Assembly (NCBI GenBank): GCA_016285355.1
Contig: JAEEQP010000084.1
Coordinates: 1 to 6,810 of the forward strand
Length of the DNA: 6,810 nt
Source: Bacteroidales bacterium
Lineage (GTDB): Bacteria > Bacteroidota > Bacteroidia > Bacteroidales > F082
Direction of reading: 5' to 3'
Part shown: positions 1 to 6,536 of the stretch, in pieces
Layout of the letters: every line of letters starts with the position of its first letter
How positions within the stretch are numbered: the stretch's first letter is position 1
Program-made: the position numbers and the translations under genes
The notes under the pieces: generated by a model
Seen by the model: only the letters and a program-made list of their open reading frames with translations
The model's database searches: none
What the model was told of the DNA's origin: nothing

Positions 1-2
1 AC

Positions 3-857
3 AAACTGTTTTTTAATCATAATGTCAGACACAAGATTAAGCCGATAGACGACGATTCGACCGCTTATTATAGCGGTGTTTGGGCGAGTGCGATGCAATT
101 CGATAGAAAGTATAAACTTGGAGGAGCCGACGTGTTTTGCTTCTATGGTCGGCAGCACGACCTGTATCCGGTTTTCTTGACGCATTGGATTACGGCTGAT
201 GAAACCGTGTATGGCGAGAGTTATGGTGTAATCAAAAATTACCGTCGTCAGCAGCAGCGAAACGATTATTTGAATTTGCGTAATGCGATGGCTGAAAAGC
301 ACCTTCAAAAGCAACATAAAACCATGGTTTTCTGCATCGTGGCTTTGGCAGCACTTCTATTAATAATAGGTGCCTTGCTGTTTTGGCTGAAACGCAAGCC
401 GAAAACGGAAATGTTTGAAACCCAGCCTGAAGCACCAAAGCCGGAAATCCAAACGTCGGAGCCGAAGCAACCCGAGGAGAATCCTTTTGTGAAACAGGAA
501 CTCACGAACCGTTTGCGCCTCATTCTTGCTGCTGCCCGCACCGAAAAACGTGCCAACGACTTCAAGAAGGAATGGAGCCCCTTGGTGCGGCAGGTGATGA
601 ACGGCAAGGAGACGGCTTTCGAGGCTGCCGTTTCGGTCATCGAAAGTGCCTATCCAGGTTTGCAGGCGAAAATCAGCGAGCTTTATCCCGACCTGAACGA
701 GACGGATTCCAAGGTCTGCCTGCTTTCGTGCAGCGACATCACCAACGCAGAAATGGGCGAGTTTTTGGACTTGAGCGTCTATTCCATCAACAAAAGCCGC
801 AGCGAACTTCGCAAGAAGCTCGGCTTTGAGCCTGGGGAACTGAAAAACAGGCTGTAA
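3..857 (+). CDS. Membrane-spanning HTH (LuxR-like) transcriptional regulator, 5'-truncated by window edge
   Basis: The frame is open from base 3 with no stop, so the true start lies left of the window; the ATG at 93 is probably internal. Seen in order: a polar, aromatic-rich segment (about 3-320) that I could not assign to a family; one hydrophobic helix at about 324-389, followed by KRK, giving N-out/C-in topology by the positive-inside rule; a Pro/Glu-rich linker (about 390-480); and a helical cytoplasmic part. The last ~60 codons (from YPDLNE at 684) look like a LuxR/sigma-4-type helix-turn-helix, with MGEFLDLSVYSINKSRSELRKKLG as scanning and recognition helices. The same module ends the regulator at 3540-5198. 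Inferred role: a one-component regulator coupling an extracytoplasmic signal to transcription, perhaps of the barrel gene that starts 165 bp downstream. The missing N-terminus means the sensor type is unknown; a beta-propeller or TPR sensor would both be plausible. Family-level call is fairly sure, ligand and targets unknown. Confidence 0.85.
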   Translation, partial: KLFFNHNVRHKIKPIDDDSTAYYSGVWASAMQFDRKYKLGGADVFCFYGRQHDLYPVFLTHWITADETVYGESYGVIKNYRRQQQRNDYLNLRNAMAEKHLQKQHKTMVFCIVALAALLLIIGALLFWLKRKPKTEMFETQPEAPKPEIQTSEPKQPEENPFVKQELTNRLRLILAAARTEKRANDFKKEWSPLVRQVMNGKETAFEAAVSVIESAYPGLQAKISELYPDLNETDSKVCLLSCSDITNAEMGEFLDLSVYSINKSRSELRKKLGFEPGELKNRL

Positions 858-885
858 TCCATTTTTCTTATCGTATTGTTTTTTA

Positions 886-926
886 GTGGTTTGCAAATCG
901 TTTCCAAAGAAAGATTTGTAAGCCGC
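886..926. repeat. Inverted repeat, 14-bp stem with 13-nt loop
   Basis: The arms are GTGGTTTGCAAATC (886-899) and GATTTGTAAGCCGC (913-926). As RNA they pair over all 14 positions, including three G-U pairs. It begins 28 bp after the stop of the upstream regulator gene and ends 21 bp before the -33 element of the next promoter. There is no T-tract after it on the + strand (a T-run at 879-884 lies before it), so it is not a canonical intrinsic terminator. A third CAAATC half-site follows at 927-932. It could be a weak terminator, an mRNA 3'-end stabiliser or an operator for the barrel gene. Confidence 0.55.
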
Positions 927-947
927 CAAATCAAAACTGTAAACCCG

Positions 948-977
948 TTGACAGGTCATCGGCTTGGGCTACTTTTG
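948..977 (+). promoter_or_regulatory. Bacteroidales-type promoter for the outer-membrane barrel gene
   Basis: TACTTTTG at 970-977 is an exact match to the -7 consensus TAnnTTTG used by the Bacteroidales primary sigma factor. TTG at 948-950 serves as the -33 element, with a 19-bp spacer, within the normal range. Transcription would start near 983-985, giving a leader of about 40 nt before the ATG at 1023. That leader is A-rich, has almost no G, and holds repeated CAACAAT units at 987-993, 1010-1016 and 1018-1024, typical of translation starts in this phylum that do not use a Shine-Dalgarno. Confidence 0.7.
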
Positions 978-1022
978 CCACAAAATCAACAATTAAACAG
1001 TTAAACAATCAACAATTCAACA

Positions 1023-3383
1023 ATGAAACACATTCCAACCTTAACACTTATGCTAATGCTTTCAATGGCAGGCATAGCCCAGACCCACACGTTGAGCGGT
1101 ACGGTTTGCGACGAACAAGGAACTTTGCCCTACGCCACTGTTATGGTATGGCAAGGCAACGACACGGTGAAAGCCACTTACGGCATCACTAACAAGCAAG
1201 GCGACTTCGCCCTACACGGCCTAAAGGAAGGCCAATACAAAGGCTTGGTGAAGTTCACTGGCTTTGAGCACCTGCCTTTCTCGGTCAATCTCGACAAAGA
1301 TGTGCGTCTTGACACGCTGCGCCTCAAGCCCGATGTGAAAATGCTGAATGAGGTGCAAGTAACCGCCTCAAAGGTCTTTGAGGACAAGTTCGACAAACTG
1401 AAGATGAACATCAGCGAACTGAAACTGCCTCCTGCTGCCACCTACATTGACGCGCTGCGCGAAATCCCCGGCTCGTTCTACAAGGTGAGCGAGAACACGC
1501 TGACCGTCCTGAACAAACCTGTGCTCGTGCTGCTCAACGGCAGGCCGCTTCGCGTTTCGTTCAGCCAAATCACTGACATGTTGCAAGGCGAAAAGGCGGA
1601 GGACATCGCCGAGGTGGAAATCATGTACGAGACGCCACCGCGCTTCGCGGGCGAGTGGGACGGCCCCGTGGTGAACATCATCACGAAGAAGAATTTGGCC
1701 ACGGGCTTCTACGGTAGCGTTTCGGGCGACCTGCAACTGCGCAAACGCCTCGGCGCAAGGTCGTCGCTCAACCTTAATTTCAGAACCTTGAAAACCAACA
1801 CCTATCTGTATCTGTCGCAAAACTACAACCCGAGGGAGTATTCCTACCGCTATTGGCAGTATCATGAGGGCGGCGACACCTTGATACGGCGCGAGGCAAA
1901 CCATATCAAAAATATGAACTCTTATTATTTGAACACGGGTACAGGCGTCCAATTTGACGACAACAACTCCTTGGACATCAACTTCTCGGGAGACCTCGAT
2001 TTCGACCATGACAATATCGACGAGTACATCCTCGACCGAGGAACGGCCATCCATTCCACCGACACGGCGCGGAACGATTCGCGTTCTTATTGGGGCGACA
2101 TTTATTACAAGCACAACTTCAACGATCCCAAGCATTACATCACCGTGGATGCCAACTTGAGCCGCAACATTAATGCGTCGGGCAACCTGCGCCAATACAA
2201 CTATTTGCCTGATTCGGTGACTTACAACCGCGATGCCTCGCCCTATTCCGGTTGGCTTTTCTCGACCCGCGCCGACTATACCCGTGAATGGGACAAAATC
2301 CGAATACAATCCGGCCTCTCTTACAATTATTCCGATTTGGAAAATGATTTCAGTTACGAAAATCTCAATGACGGCGCATGGCAACCTGACACTTTGGTAA
2401 CCAACGATTTCAATTACAAGGAGAACACCTTCATGGGCTATTTCATTTTTGACCATCAGGTGAGCGAGAAGTTCAGTTATGCCGTCACGCTTACCGACTC
2501 GTATGTTCGCACTTTGGGCATTTCGGAAACCACAGGAATCAAGACGCCGTACAACTATAACGTCTTTCGTCCCAATTTCACCTTGCGATTCAAACCCCAT
2601 GAGGACCATTACTTTACCCTCACCTACAGTCGCAACTATGGGAAGCCCAATTTCACCTACCTGAATCCCTTCCGCAAATATGAGAGTCCCATCTATTATG
2701 TGGAGGGCAATCCGAATTTGAAACATTCCATACAAAATGGCATTACATTGAAATACCGCTATCGTTATTGGTTGAACTTTGCTGTTACGTATGGTCGTAA
2801 TGAGAACTATGCGGTACAGGTGCCGCAATTGGATGCTGACGGCGCCATCATCGGTTACACTTACGGCAATTTCGGCAAGGAAGATGAATTGTTGTTCATT
2901 CTGAATATGTCGAAAAGGTTCTTCGACAACCGGTTGAACATAGGTTTATATGGTCAGGCGAAATATGAGAATTACAACAGCAGCGATGCCCTCGACTACC
3001 GCAATTCGCTGTGGAGTTATTTCGGCAACCTTAATTTCTCGTATGTGCTCATCAAGAAATACGATGTGGAATTGGGCGGCTATACTTTGTATTCTTCTTC
3101 GCATCTCAGTGGCTATGCCAAGACACAAGGTCATCCCAAAATGGGCTTGGATCTCTCGGCGAGGTTCTTAGACGGCAACCTGCAAACTAGCATCAGCGTG
3201 AACGACGTATTCAACAACGATGTCGGCAACCGCGAGAGTCTGCTGGACGGTGTCATCTCAAAGAGCGACAACATCATCGATGCACGCTACATCCGCTTTT
3301 CGTTGCGCTACAGTTTCAACCGCAAGAACCTGAAGCGGTTCGAGAATCATCAGGGGTACAATGGGGATAGTAGGAGGTTGTAG
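1023..3383 (+). CDS. Outer-membrane beta-barrel family protein (TonB-dependent-receptor-like, OMP_b-brl_3 type)
   Basis: Complete, 786 residues, the usual size for this family. Residues 1-19 form a Sec signal peptide (probable cleavage AGIA|Q). Residues 23-100 resemble a carboxypeptidase-regulatory-like beta-sandwich (LSGTV, YATVMVW, GDFALHGLKEGQY), followed by LNEVQVTA at 108-115. A plug-like domain covers about 110-225, with LNGR (171-174), EVEIMYETPPRFAGE (197-211) and NIITKK (218-223), the hallmark string of this barrel family. From about 228 on there are alternating polar/aromatic strands, many Tyr/Asn-rich, ending in YIRFSLRYSF and a short basic tail ending RRL. No SusC-specific signature and no SusD partner lie next to it, so glycan import is not supported. 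Such proteins sit in the outer membrane; substrate is unknown and it may be a transporter or a surface barrel. It has its own promoter and stands alone between two regulator genes. ATG 1023 is chosen because it gives the signal peptide directly. Confidence 0.93.
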   Translation: MKHIPTLTLMLMLSMAGIAQTHTLSGTVCDEQGTLPYATVMVWQGNDTVKATYGITNKQGDFALHGLKEGQYKGLVKFTGFEHLPFSVNLDKDVRLDTLRLKPDVKMLNEVQVTASKVFEDKFDKLKMNISELKLPPAATYIDALREIPGSFYKVSENTLTVLNKPVLVLLNGRPLRVSFSQITDMLQGEKAEDIAEVEIMYETPPRFAGEWDGPVVNIITKKNLATGFYGSVSGDLQLRKRLGARSSLNLNFRTLKTNTYLYLSQNYNPREYSYRYWQYHEGGDTLIRREANHIKNMNSYYLNTGTGVQFDDNNSLDINFSGDLDFDHDNIDEYILDRGTAIHSTDTARNDSRSYWGDIYYKHNFNDPKHYITVDANLSRNINASGNLRQYNYLPDSVTYNRDASPYSGWLFSTRADYTREWDKIRIQSGLSYNYSDLENDFSYENLNDGAWQPDTLVTNDFNYKENTFMGYFIFDHQVSEKFSYAVTLTDSYVRTLGISETTGIKTPYNYNVFRPNFTLRFKPHEDHYFTLTYSRNYGKPNFTYLNPFRKYESPIYYVEGNPNLKHSIQNGITLKYRYRYWLNFAVTYGRNENYAVQVPQLDADGAIIGYTYGNFGKEDELLFILNMSKRFFDNRLNIGLYGQAKYENYNSSDALDYRNSLWSYFGNLNFSYVLIKKYDVELGGYTLYSSSHLSGYAKTQGHPKMGLDLSARFLDGNLQTSISVNDVFNNDVGNRESLLDGVISKSDNIIDARYIRFSLRYSFNRKNLKRFENHQGYNGDSRRL

Positions 3384-3491
3384 GGATGAGGGAGTTGATT
3401 TTTACAATTGCTATGCAAGGTACACAAAAATGTCTCCTTTTGGATTGCAAAACAAAATTGATTTAGGGATAAAACTTTTTATATGTTGCGG

Positions 3492-3521
3492 TGATGGATT
3501 CTTGATAGAGTTTGATGGATT
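3492..3521 (+). repeat. Direct repeat TGATGGATT, 21-bp period, overlapping promoter
   Basis: TGATGGATT occurs at 3492-3500 and 3513-3521. Similarity continues past the 9-mer: TTCTTGA after the first copy, TTTTGA after the second. The 21-bp spacing is two helical turns, so a dimeric regulator could contact both copies on one DNA face. The pair lies across the putative promoter of the downstream regulator gene, which would suit autoregulation. In AT-rich DNA chance is a real alternative. Confidence 0.45.
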
Positions 3522-3534
3522 TTGACTAATTTTG
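3502..3534 (+). promoter_or_regulatory. Candidate promoter of the TPR/HTH regulator, with near-leaderless start
   Basis: TAATTTTG at 3527-3534 matches the TAnnTTTG -7 consensus exactly. The best -33 candidate is TTG at 3502-3504, with a 22-bp spacer, slightly longer than usual. Because the -7 box ends only 5 bp before the ATG at 3540, the transcript would start at or within a few bases of that codon, giving a leaderless or near-leaderless mRNA. If a different upstream promoter is used, this box is fortuitous. Confidence 0.5.
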
Positions 3535-3539
3535 CGGGC

Positions 3540-5198
3540 ATGAAACAGGCCAGTTTGATAGTGTTATTGTTTGCGTTGGCTTTTTCGGCTTGCACCCATC
3601 GACAAATCACATCGCCCGAGGAAGACATGCTATATCATTTGGAAGGCTACTGCCTGAAAAATCCTGACAGTTCTTTGTACATACTTGATACATTGAACAT
3701 TTCTGTGCTTTCCGAGAAAGAACAGGCACATTATTGTCTGCTCCGAGCCAACATCCTTTTCAAATTTGATAGTTGCTATTCCGAAATCGATTCGTTGATA
3801 CAAATAGCAGAAAATCAGTTTATTGGAGGTGATGACAAGTATTATGAAGCCATGACTTACAACACGAGGGCTTATTACTTTGAGGAATCCCCGCAGACCG
3901 ATCATCTTGTTCTTGATTGTCGTCAGAAAGCCAAACAAAGCATCGACCAATGCAAACATGTCGATGAGCGTTTGGTACGTAACGCTCCCTATGTCACTAA
4001 CGAGCGGAACATCATCGACAAATTCAAATATCTGCTCTATCTGTATCTTGGTGCCACTTACGTTGATGCTGACTATGTCCGTGAAGGCATTGAATTGCTG
4101 AAACTATCTGAACAGTATTATTTTGAAAACCAAGAATTTGAAAGTCAGGGTACTGCTGCTTTGATGATAGGATTCGCTTATATGGATGAAAAGGAATATG
4201 ACAGCTGCCAGTTCTACTTCGACAGAGGTCTTCACGCTGCTGAATCGGTCAACGACACTATCAATATGGCTTATTTTCATCATTATATCGCGATGCAAAC
4301 CCTTTGCCGCACTGACCAAATGGAAGACGGCGAGGAGAAGACGCTTTTGATTCGGCAGGCTGTCGTTGAAGACAAAACAGCGTTGGTATTGTTGGAGGCT
4401 TTCCCCAGCCTTCGATTAAACGAGTTCTTTGATGGTCTTGCCCATGCCTATTTCGACTTGCACGAATACGATTCTTGCATCTATTATGCCAATCATGTCT
4501 TGGAATTGTCGGGGAGTAGGGTTTGGGAAATGAATGCCTACAACTATCTTTACAAGTCATACGAAGCCTTGGGCGATACTGGACAAGCCTTGGCGTATCT
4601 TGCCAAATACACGGAAATGCAAGGCGACTATGCCTCCAATGAAAAGGAGATAACCGAAATAAAAAATGATTACGACAAACAAATCGAAATCAATCAGTTG
4701 GAATTGAAACATAGGGCCAAGTACTCGCGATTGTATCTTTGGATAGCCTTGTTGGTCACAGGACTGACGGTAGTGGTTTTTATGACCCTTCGCTATCGGA
4801 AAAACAAGAGAATTGAGGATTTGAAGTTGCAGGAGGCGCACCAACAGCAGCGCAAGGCCTTCAACCAACAGTTGAGCGAAGCGCAAACCGCCCTAAAACA
4901 AAAGACCTTTGAAGACTTGAAGAAGCAAGCGAAGTCGCTTTACGACAAGGGCGACCAACCACGCAAGAGCATCCTTGATGCTTTCAACAAGGCTTATCCA
5001 GAAGCCTACGACCGACTGAAGTCAACCTATCCCGACCTGACAGAACAAGAACGCGATTTGCTCGTGCTCAACTTCCTTCAGTTCCGCATCAAGGAAGAAG
5101 CCGGAATCTTGGATTTGAGTGAAAATACGGTGATGAAATACCGCTCTGACCTTATCAAAAAGGTGGGTAAAAGCCCCGTTTCCGACCTGTTGGGCTAA
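3540..5198 (+). CDS. TPR-like sensor / transmembrane / LuxR-like HTH regulator with lipoprotein signal
   Basis: 552 residues from ATG 3540. Residues 1-18 are a lipoprotein-type signal with lipobox FSAC (Cys18). Residues about 25-390 are helical and TPR-like, clearest at 209-238 (IGFAYMDEKEYDSCQFYFDRG), 300-327 (LAHAYFDLHEYDSCIYYANH) and 337-365 (LYKSYEALGDTGQALAYLAKY). A transmembrane helix spans about 398-418, followed by RYRKNKR, so the TPR part is periplasmic and the rest cytoplasmic. A Gln/Lys-rich coiled coil covers about 420-475. The C-terminal module starts at AYPEAYDRLKSTYPDLTE, with HTH helices at about 517-543 (EEAGILDLSENTVMKYRSDLIKKVG). This layout is common in Bacteroidota regulators. 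Inferred role: senses a periplasmic or envelope partner through TPRs and regulates transcription, perhaps of the secreted LRR gene 150 bp downstream. A TTG at 3522 could add six residues, but it falls upstream of the signal peptide and its first codons overlap the -7 box, so ATG 3540 is preferred. Confidence 0.92.
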   Translation: MKQASLIVLLFALAFSACTHRQITSPEEDMLYHLEGYCLKNPDSSLYILDTLNISVLSEKEQAHYCLLRANILFKFDSCYSEIDSLIQIAENQFIGGDDKYYEAMTYNTRAYYFEESPQTDHLVLDCRQKAKQSIDQCKHVDERLVRNAPYVTNERNIIDKFKYLLYLYLGATYVDADYVREGIELLKLSEQYYFENQEFESQGTAALMIGFAYMDEKEYDSCQFYFDRGLHAAESVNDTINMAYFHHYIAMQTLCRTDQMEDGEEKTLLIRQAVVEDKTALVLLEAFPSLRLNEFFDGLAHAYFDLHEYDSCIYYANHVLELSGSRVWEMNAYNYLYKSYEALGDTGQALAYLAKYTEMQGDYASNEKEITEIKNDYDKQIEINQLELKHRAKYSRLYLWIALLVTGLTVVVFMTLRYRKNKRIEDLKLQEAHQQQRKAFNQQLSEAQTALKQKTFEDLKKQAKSLYDKGDQPRKSILDAFNKAYPEAYDRLKSTYPDLTEQERDLLVLNFLQFRIKEEAGILDLSENTVMKYRSDLIKKVGKSPVSDLLG

Positions 5199-5278
5199 AA
5201 AAATCTGTATTTGAATTTTTGTAATACGTTGCTTTCCAAGGTATTGCAATTTTTGAACCAAGAAAAAATCTGTATTTG
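5198..5278 (+). repeat. 16-bp exact direct repeat, 65 bp apart
   Basis: AAAAAATCTGTATTTG occurs exactly at 5198-5213 and 5263-5278. The first copy begins within the stop codon of the regulator gene; the second ends 10 bp before the -33 element of the LRR gene promoter. The unit AATTTTTG also occurs twice between them (5214-5221 and 5249-5256). A 16-bp exact match in a 150-bp gap is hard to get by chance even in AT-rich DNA. It could be a tandem regulator-binding site or a small duplication. No GC-rich hairpin terminator was found here. Confidence 0.75.
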
Positions 5279-5288
5279 GGCTTGGAGG

Positions 5289-5320
5289 TTGATTTTTTGG
5301 GGATTTTTGTTATAGTTTTG
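5289..5320 (+). promoter_or_regulatory. Bacteroidales-type promoter for the BspA-like gene
   Basis: TAGTTTTG at 5313-5320 matches the TAnnTTTG -7 consensus exactly. TTG at 5289-5291 is the -33 candidate with a 21-bp spacer. Transcription would begin near 5326, leaving a leader of about 23 nt that contains an A-run (5335-5340) and no Shine-Dalgarno. This promoter would serve the LRR gene and the exported-protein gene after it. Confidence 0.65.
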
Positions 5321-5348
5321 CCTTCGACAATTCTAAAAAAGTTACGCG

Positions 5349-6518
5349 ATGAAAAACGGTTTATTCATTTTGACTTTTTGCCTATTGATAGGCACGATGG
5401 CTTTTGCCCAAGAAGACTTCCATTATGTTTGTGAAACGGGACAAGAAATGGCTTTTCGTATCGTCAGCTCAGTCCCGCCAGAGCTTATGCTGATGAAATG
5501 CTATGACCATTTTGGCGGTGTTACTATACCTGATACGGTAGAGTATAACGAAACAAAATATGCCGTTGTTGCTATCTATACGTCTGCATTCAGTCCTGGA
5601 TGGGGCTTCACTGGCCCGTTGGTAATTCCTAACACGGTGCGTGAGATAGGCTATGGAGCCTTTTGGGATTGTTGGTTCACAGGGCCTCTTGTGATTCCCA
5701 ATTCTGTTGAATCTATCGATACCTGGGCCTTTCGAGGTTGTGAAAAGTTCTCAAGTCTGAAATTGTCCCAATCGCTTACCACCATTAGAGAGCACACGTT
5801 TGCGGATTGTTACGGATTCAGAGGCGATTTGGTAATTCCGGAATCGGTCGAAGATGTTGAGCCATTCGCCTTCGAAAACTGTGGATTCGACGGCACCCTG
5901 TACATTTCCCCAAGAATGGCTATATGCTACGACGACGCTTTCGTGGATTGTTACAATTTCTCGGCGGTCGATATTCCAGAGGGTGTAATTTACATTGATT
6001 ATTTCGCCTTCTCCAATCTGGTCAAGCCTACAGAACTGGAACTGCCCTCAACGGTTACAAATATTTTGGATGAGGCGTTTGGCAACATGAATCGACTTGA
6101 GCAGATGATAGTGAACGCAAGCGTCCCACCTCATATCCATTCGACATCTTTCATGCAGACAAGTCGAGACATTCCTGTCTATATCCCCGTTGGCACCAAA
6201 GAGGCATACGAAAATGCGTCGAACTGGTCAGAGTTCACGAACTTCATTGAACTGGAAGGTGTTGGCATTGTTGAGCGAGATGATGCAGCAACGGCTACGG
6301 TATATCCTAACCCAGGTATCAATACGCTCAACATTCAAATCAATTCGCCAAACGCTCAAGTGGAAGTGTACGACATGGCAGGGCAACTGATACATAGCCA
6401 AACGGTTGCCGAAGGTACTGTAGCAATCGATGCAACGCTTTGGCCGTCAGGTGTATATGTATGGTGCTTGGTGTCGGAAAAGAAAGAGAAAACAACGGGT
6501 AAATGGATAAAGAAATGA
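5349..6518 (+). CDS. Secreted BspA-like leucine-rich repeat protein with T9SS type A sorting domain
   Basis: Complete, 389 residues. Residues 1-20 are a Sec signal peptide (MAFA|Q). From about 87 to 255 there are eight units with a 23-residue period (one of 24), beginning near 87, 110, 134, 157, 180, 203, 226 and 249, with consensus F.G.LVIP.SV..I...AF..C. This is the LRR_5/BspA type known from Bacteroidales and other host-associated microbes, forming a curved solenoid that often serves adhesion. The array closes with VYIPVGTKEAYENASNW (about 277-293), the usual cap of such repeats. Residues about 312-389 are a T9SS type A C-terminal sorting domain (VYPNP 318-322, VEVYDMAGQLIHSQ 338-351, PSGVYVW 366-372, ending GKWIKK). 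The signal thus routes it through the Sec system, then the type IX secretion system to the surface or outside the cell. Binding partner is unknown. No catalytic domain is visible. It is followed after 18 bp by another exported gene, suggesting an operon. Confidence 0.93.
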   Translation: MKNGLFILTFCLLIGTMAFAQEDFHYVCETGQEMAFRIVSSVPPELMLMKCYDHFGGVTIPDTVEYNETKYAVVAIYTSAFSPGWGFTGPLVIPNTVREIGYGAFWDCWFTGPLVIPNSVESIDTWAFRGCEKFSSLKLSQSLTTIREHTFADCYGFRGDLVIPESVEDVEPFAFENCGFDGTLYISPRMAICYDDAFVDCYNFSAVDIPEGVIYIDYFAFSNLVKPTELELPSTVTNILDEAFGNMNRLEQMIVNASVPPHIHSTSFMQTSRDIPVYIPVGTKEAYENASNWSEFTNFIELEGVGIVERDDAATATVYPNPGINTLNIQINSPNAQVEVYDMAGQLIHSQTVAEGTVAIDATLWPSGVYVWCLVSEKKEKTTGKWIKK

Positions 6519-6536
6519 TTTAAAAACAACAATAAA

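Noticed and set aside
93..95. ATG 93 as the true start of the first gene
   Set aside because: The frame is open upstream to the window edge, no promoter or A-rich leader precedes it, and a start here would leave only a short extracytoplasmic stub without a signal sequence before the transmembrane helix. Truncation by the window is more likely.
360..959. 199-residue - strand open frame over the first regulator and the gap
   Set aside because: It runs antisense to the transmembrane and HTH coding region and has no recognisable domain or leader; treated as a shadow.
1368..2828. 486-residue open frame on the - strand, opposite the barrel gene
   Set aside because: The + strand frame encodes an unmistakable signal peptide, plug and barrel over the same bases. 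The antisense frame lacks any recognisable domain and is Val/Ile/Arg-rich as expected of a shadow of barrel codons.
1023..3383. SusC-type glycan importer
   Set aside because: No SusD-like gene is adjacent, the length is shorter than typical SusC proteins, and the plug motifs match the OMP_b-brl_3-type family better.
3438..3452. Small hairpin TTTTG-GATTG-CAAAA after the barrel gene as a terminator
   Set aside because: Only a 5-bp, AT-rich stem with no following T-tract; such matches are common by chance.
3522..3524. TTG 3522 as the start of the TPR/HTH regulator
   Set aside because: It would place six extra residues before a normal lipoprotein signal, and its first codons overlap the -7 promoter box. 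ATG 3540 fits both signals better.
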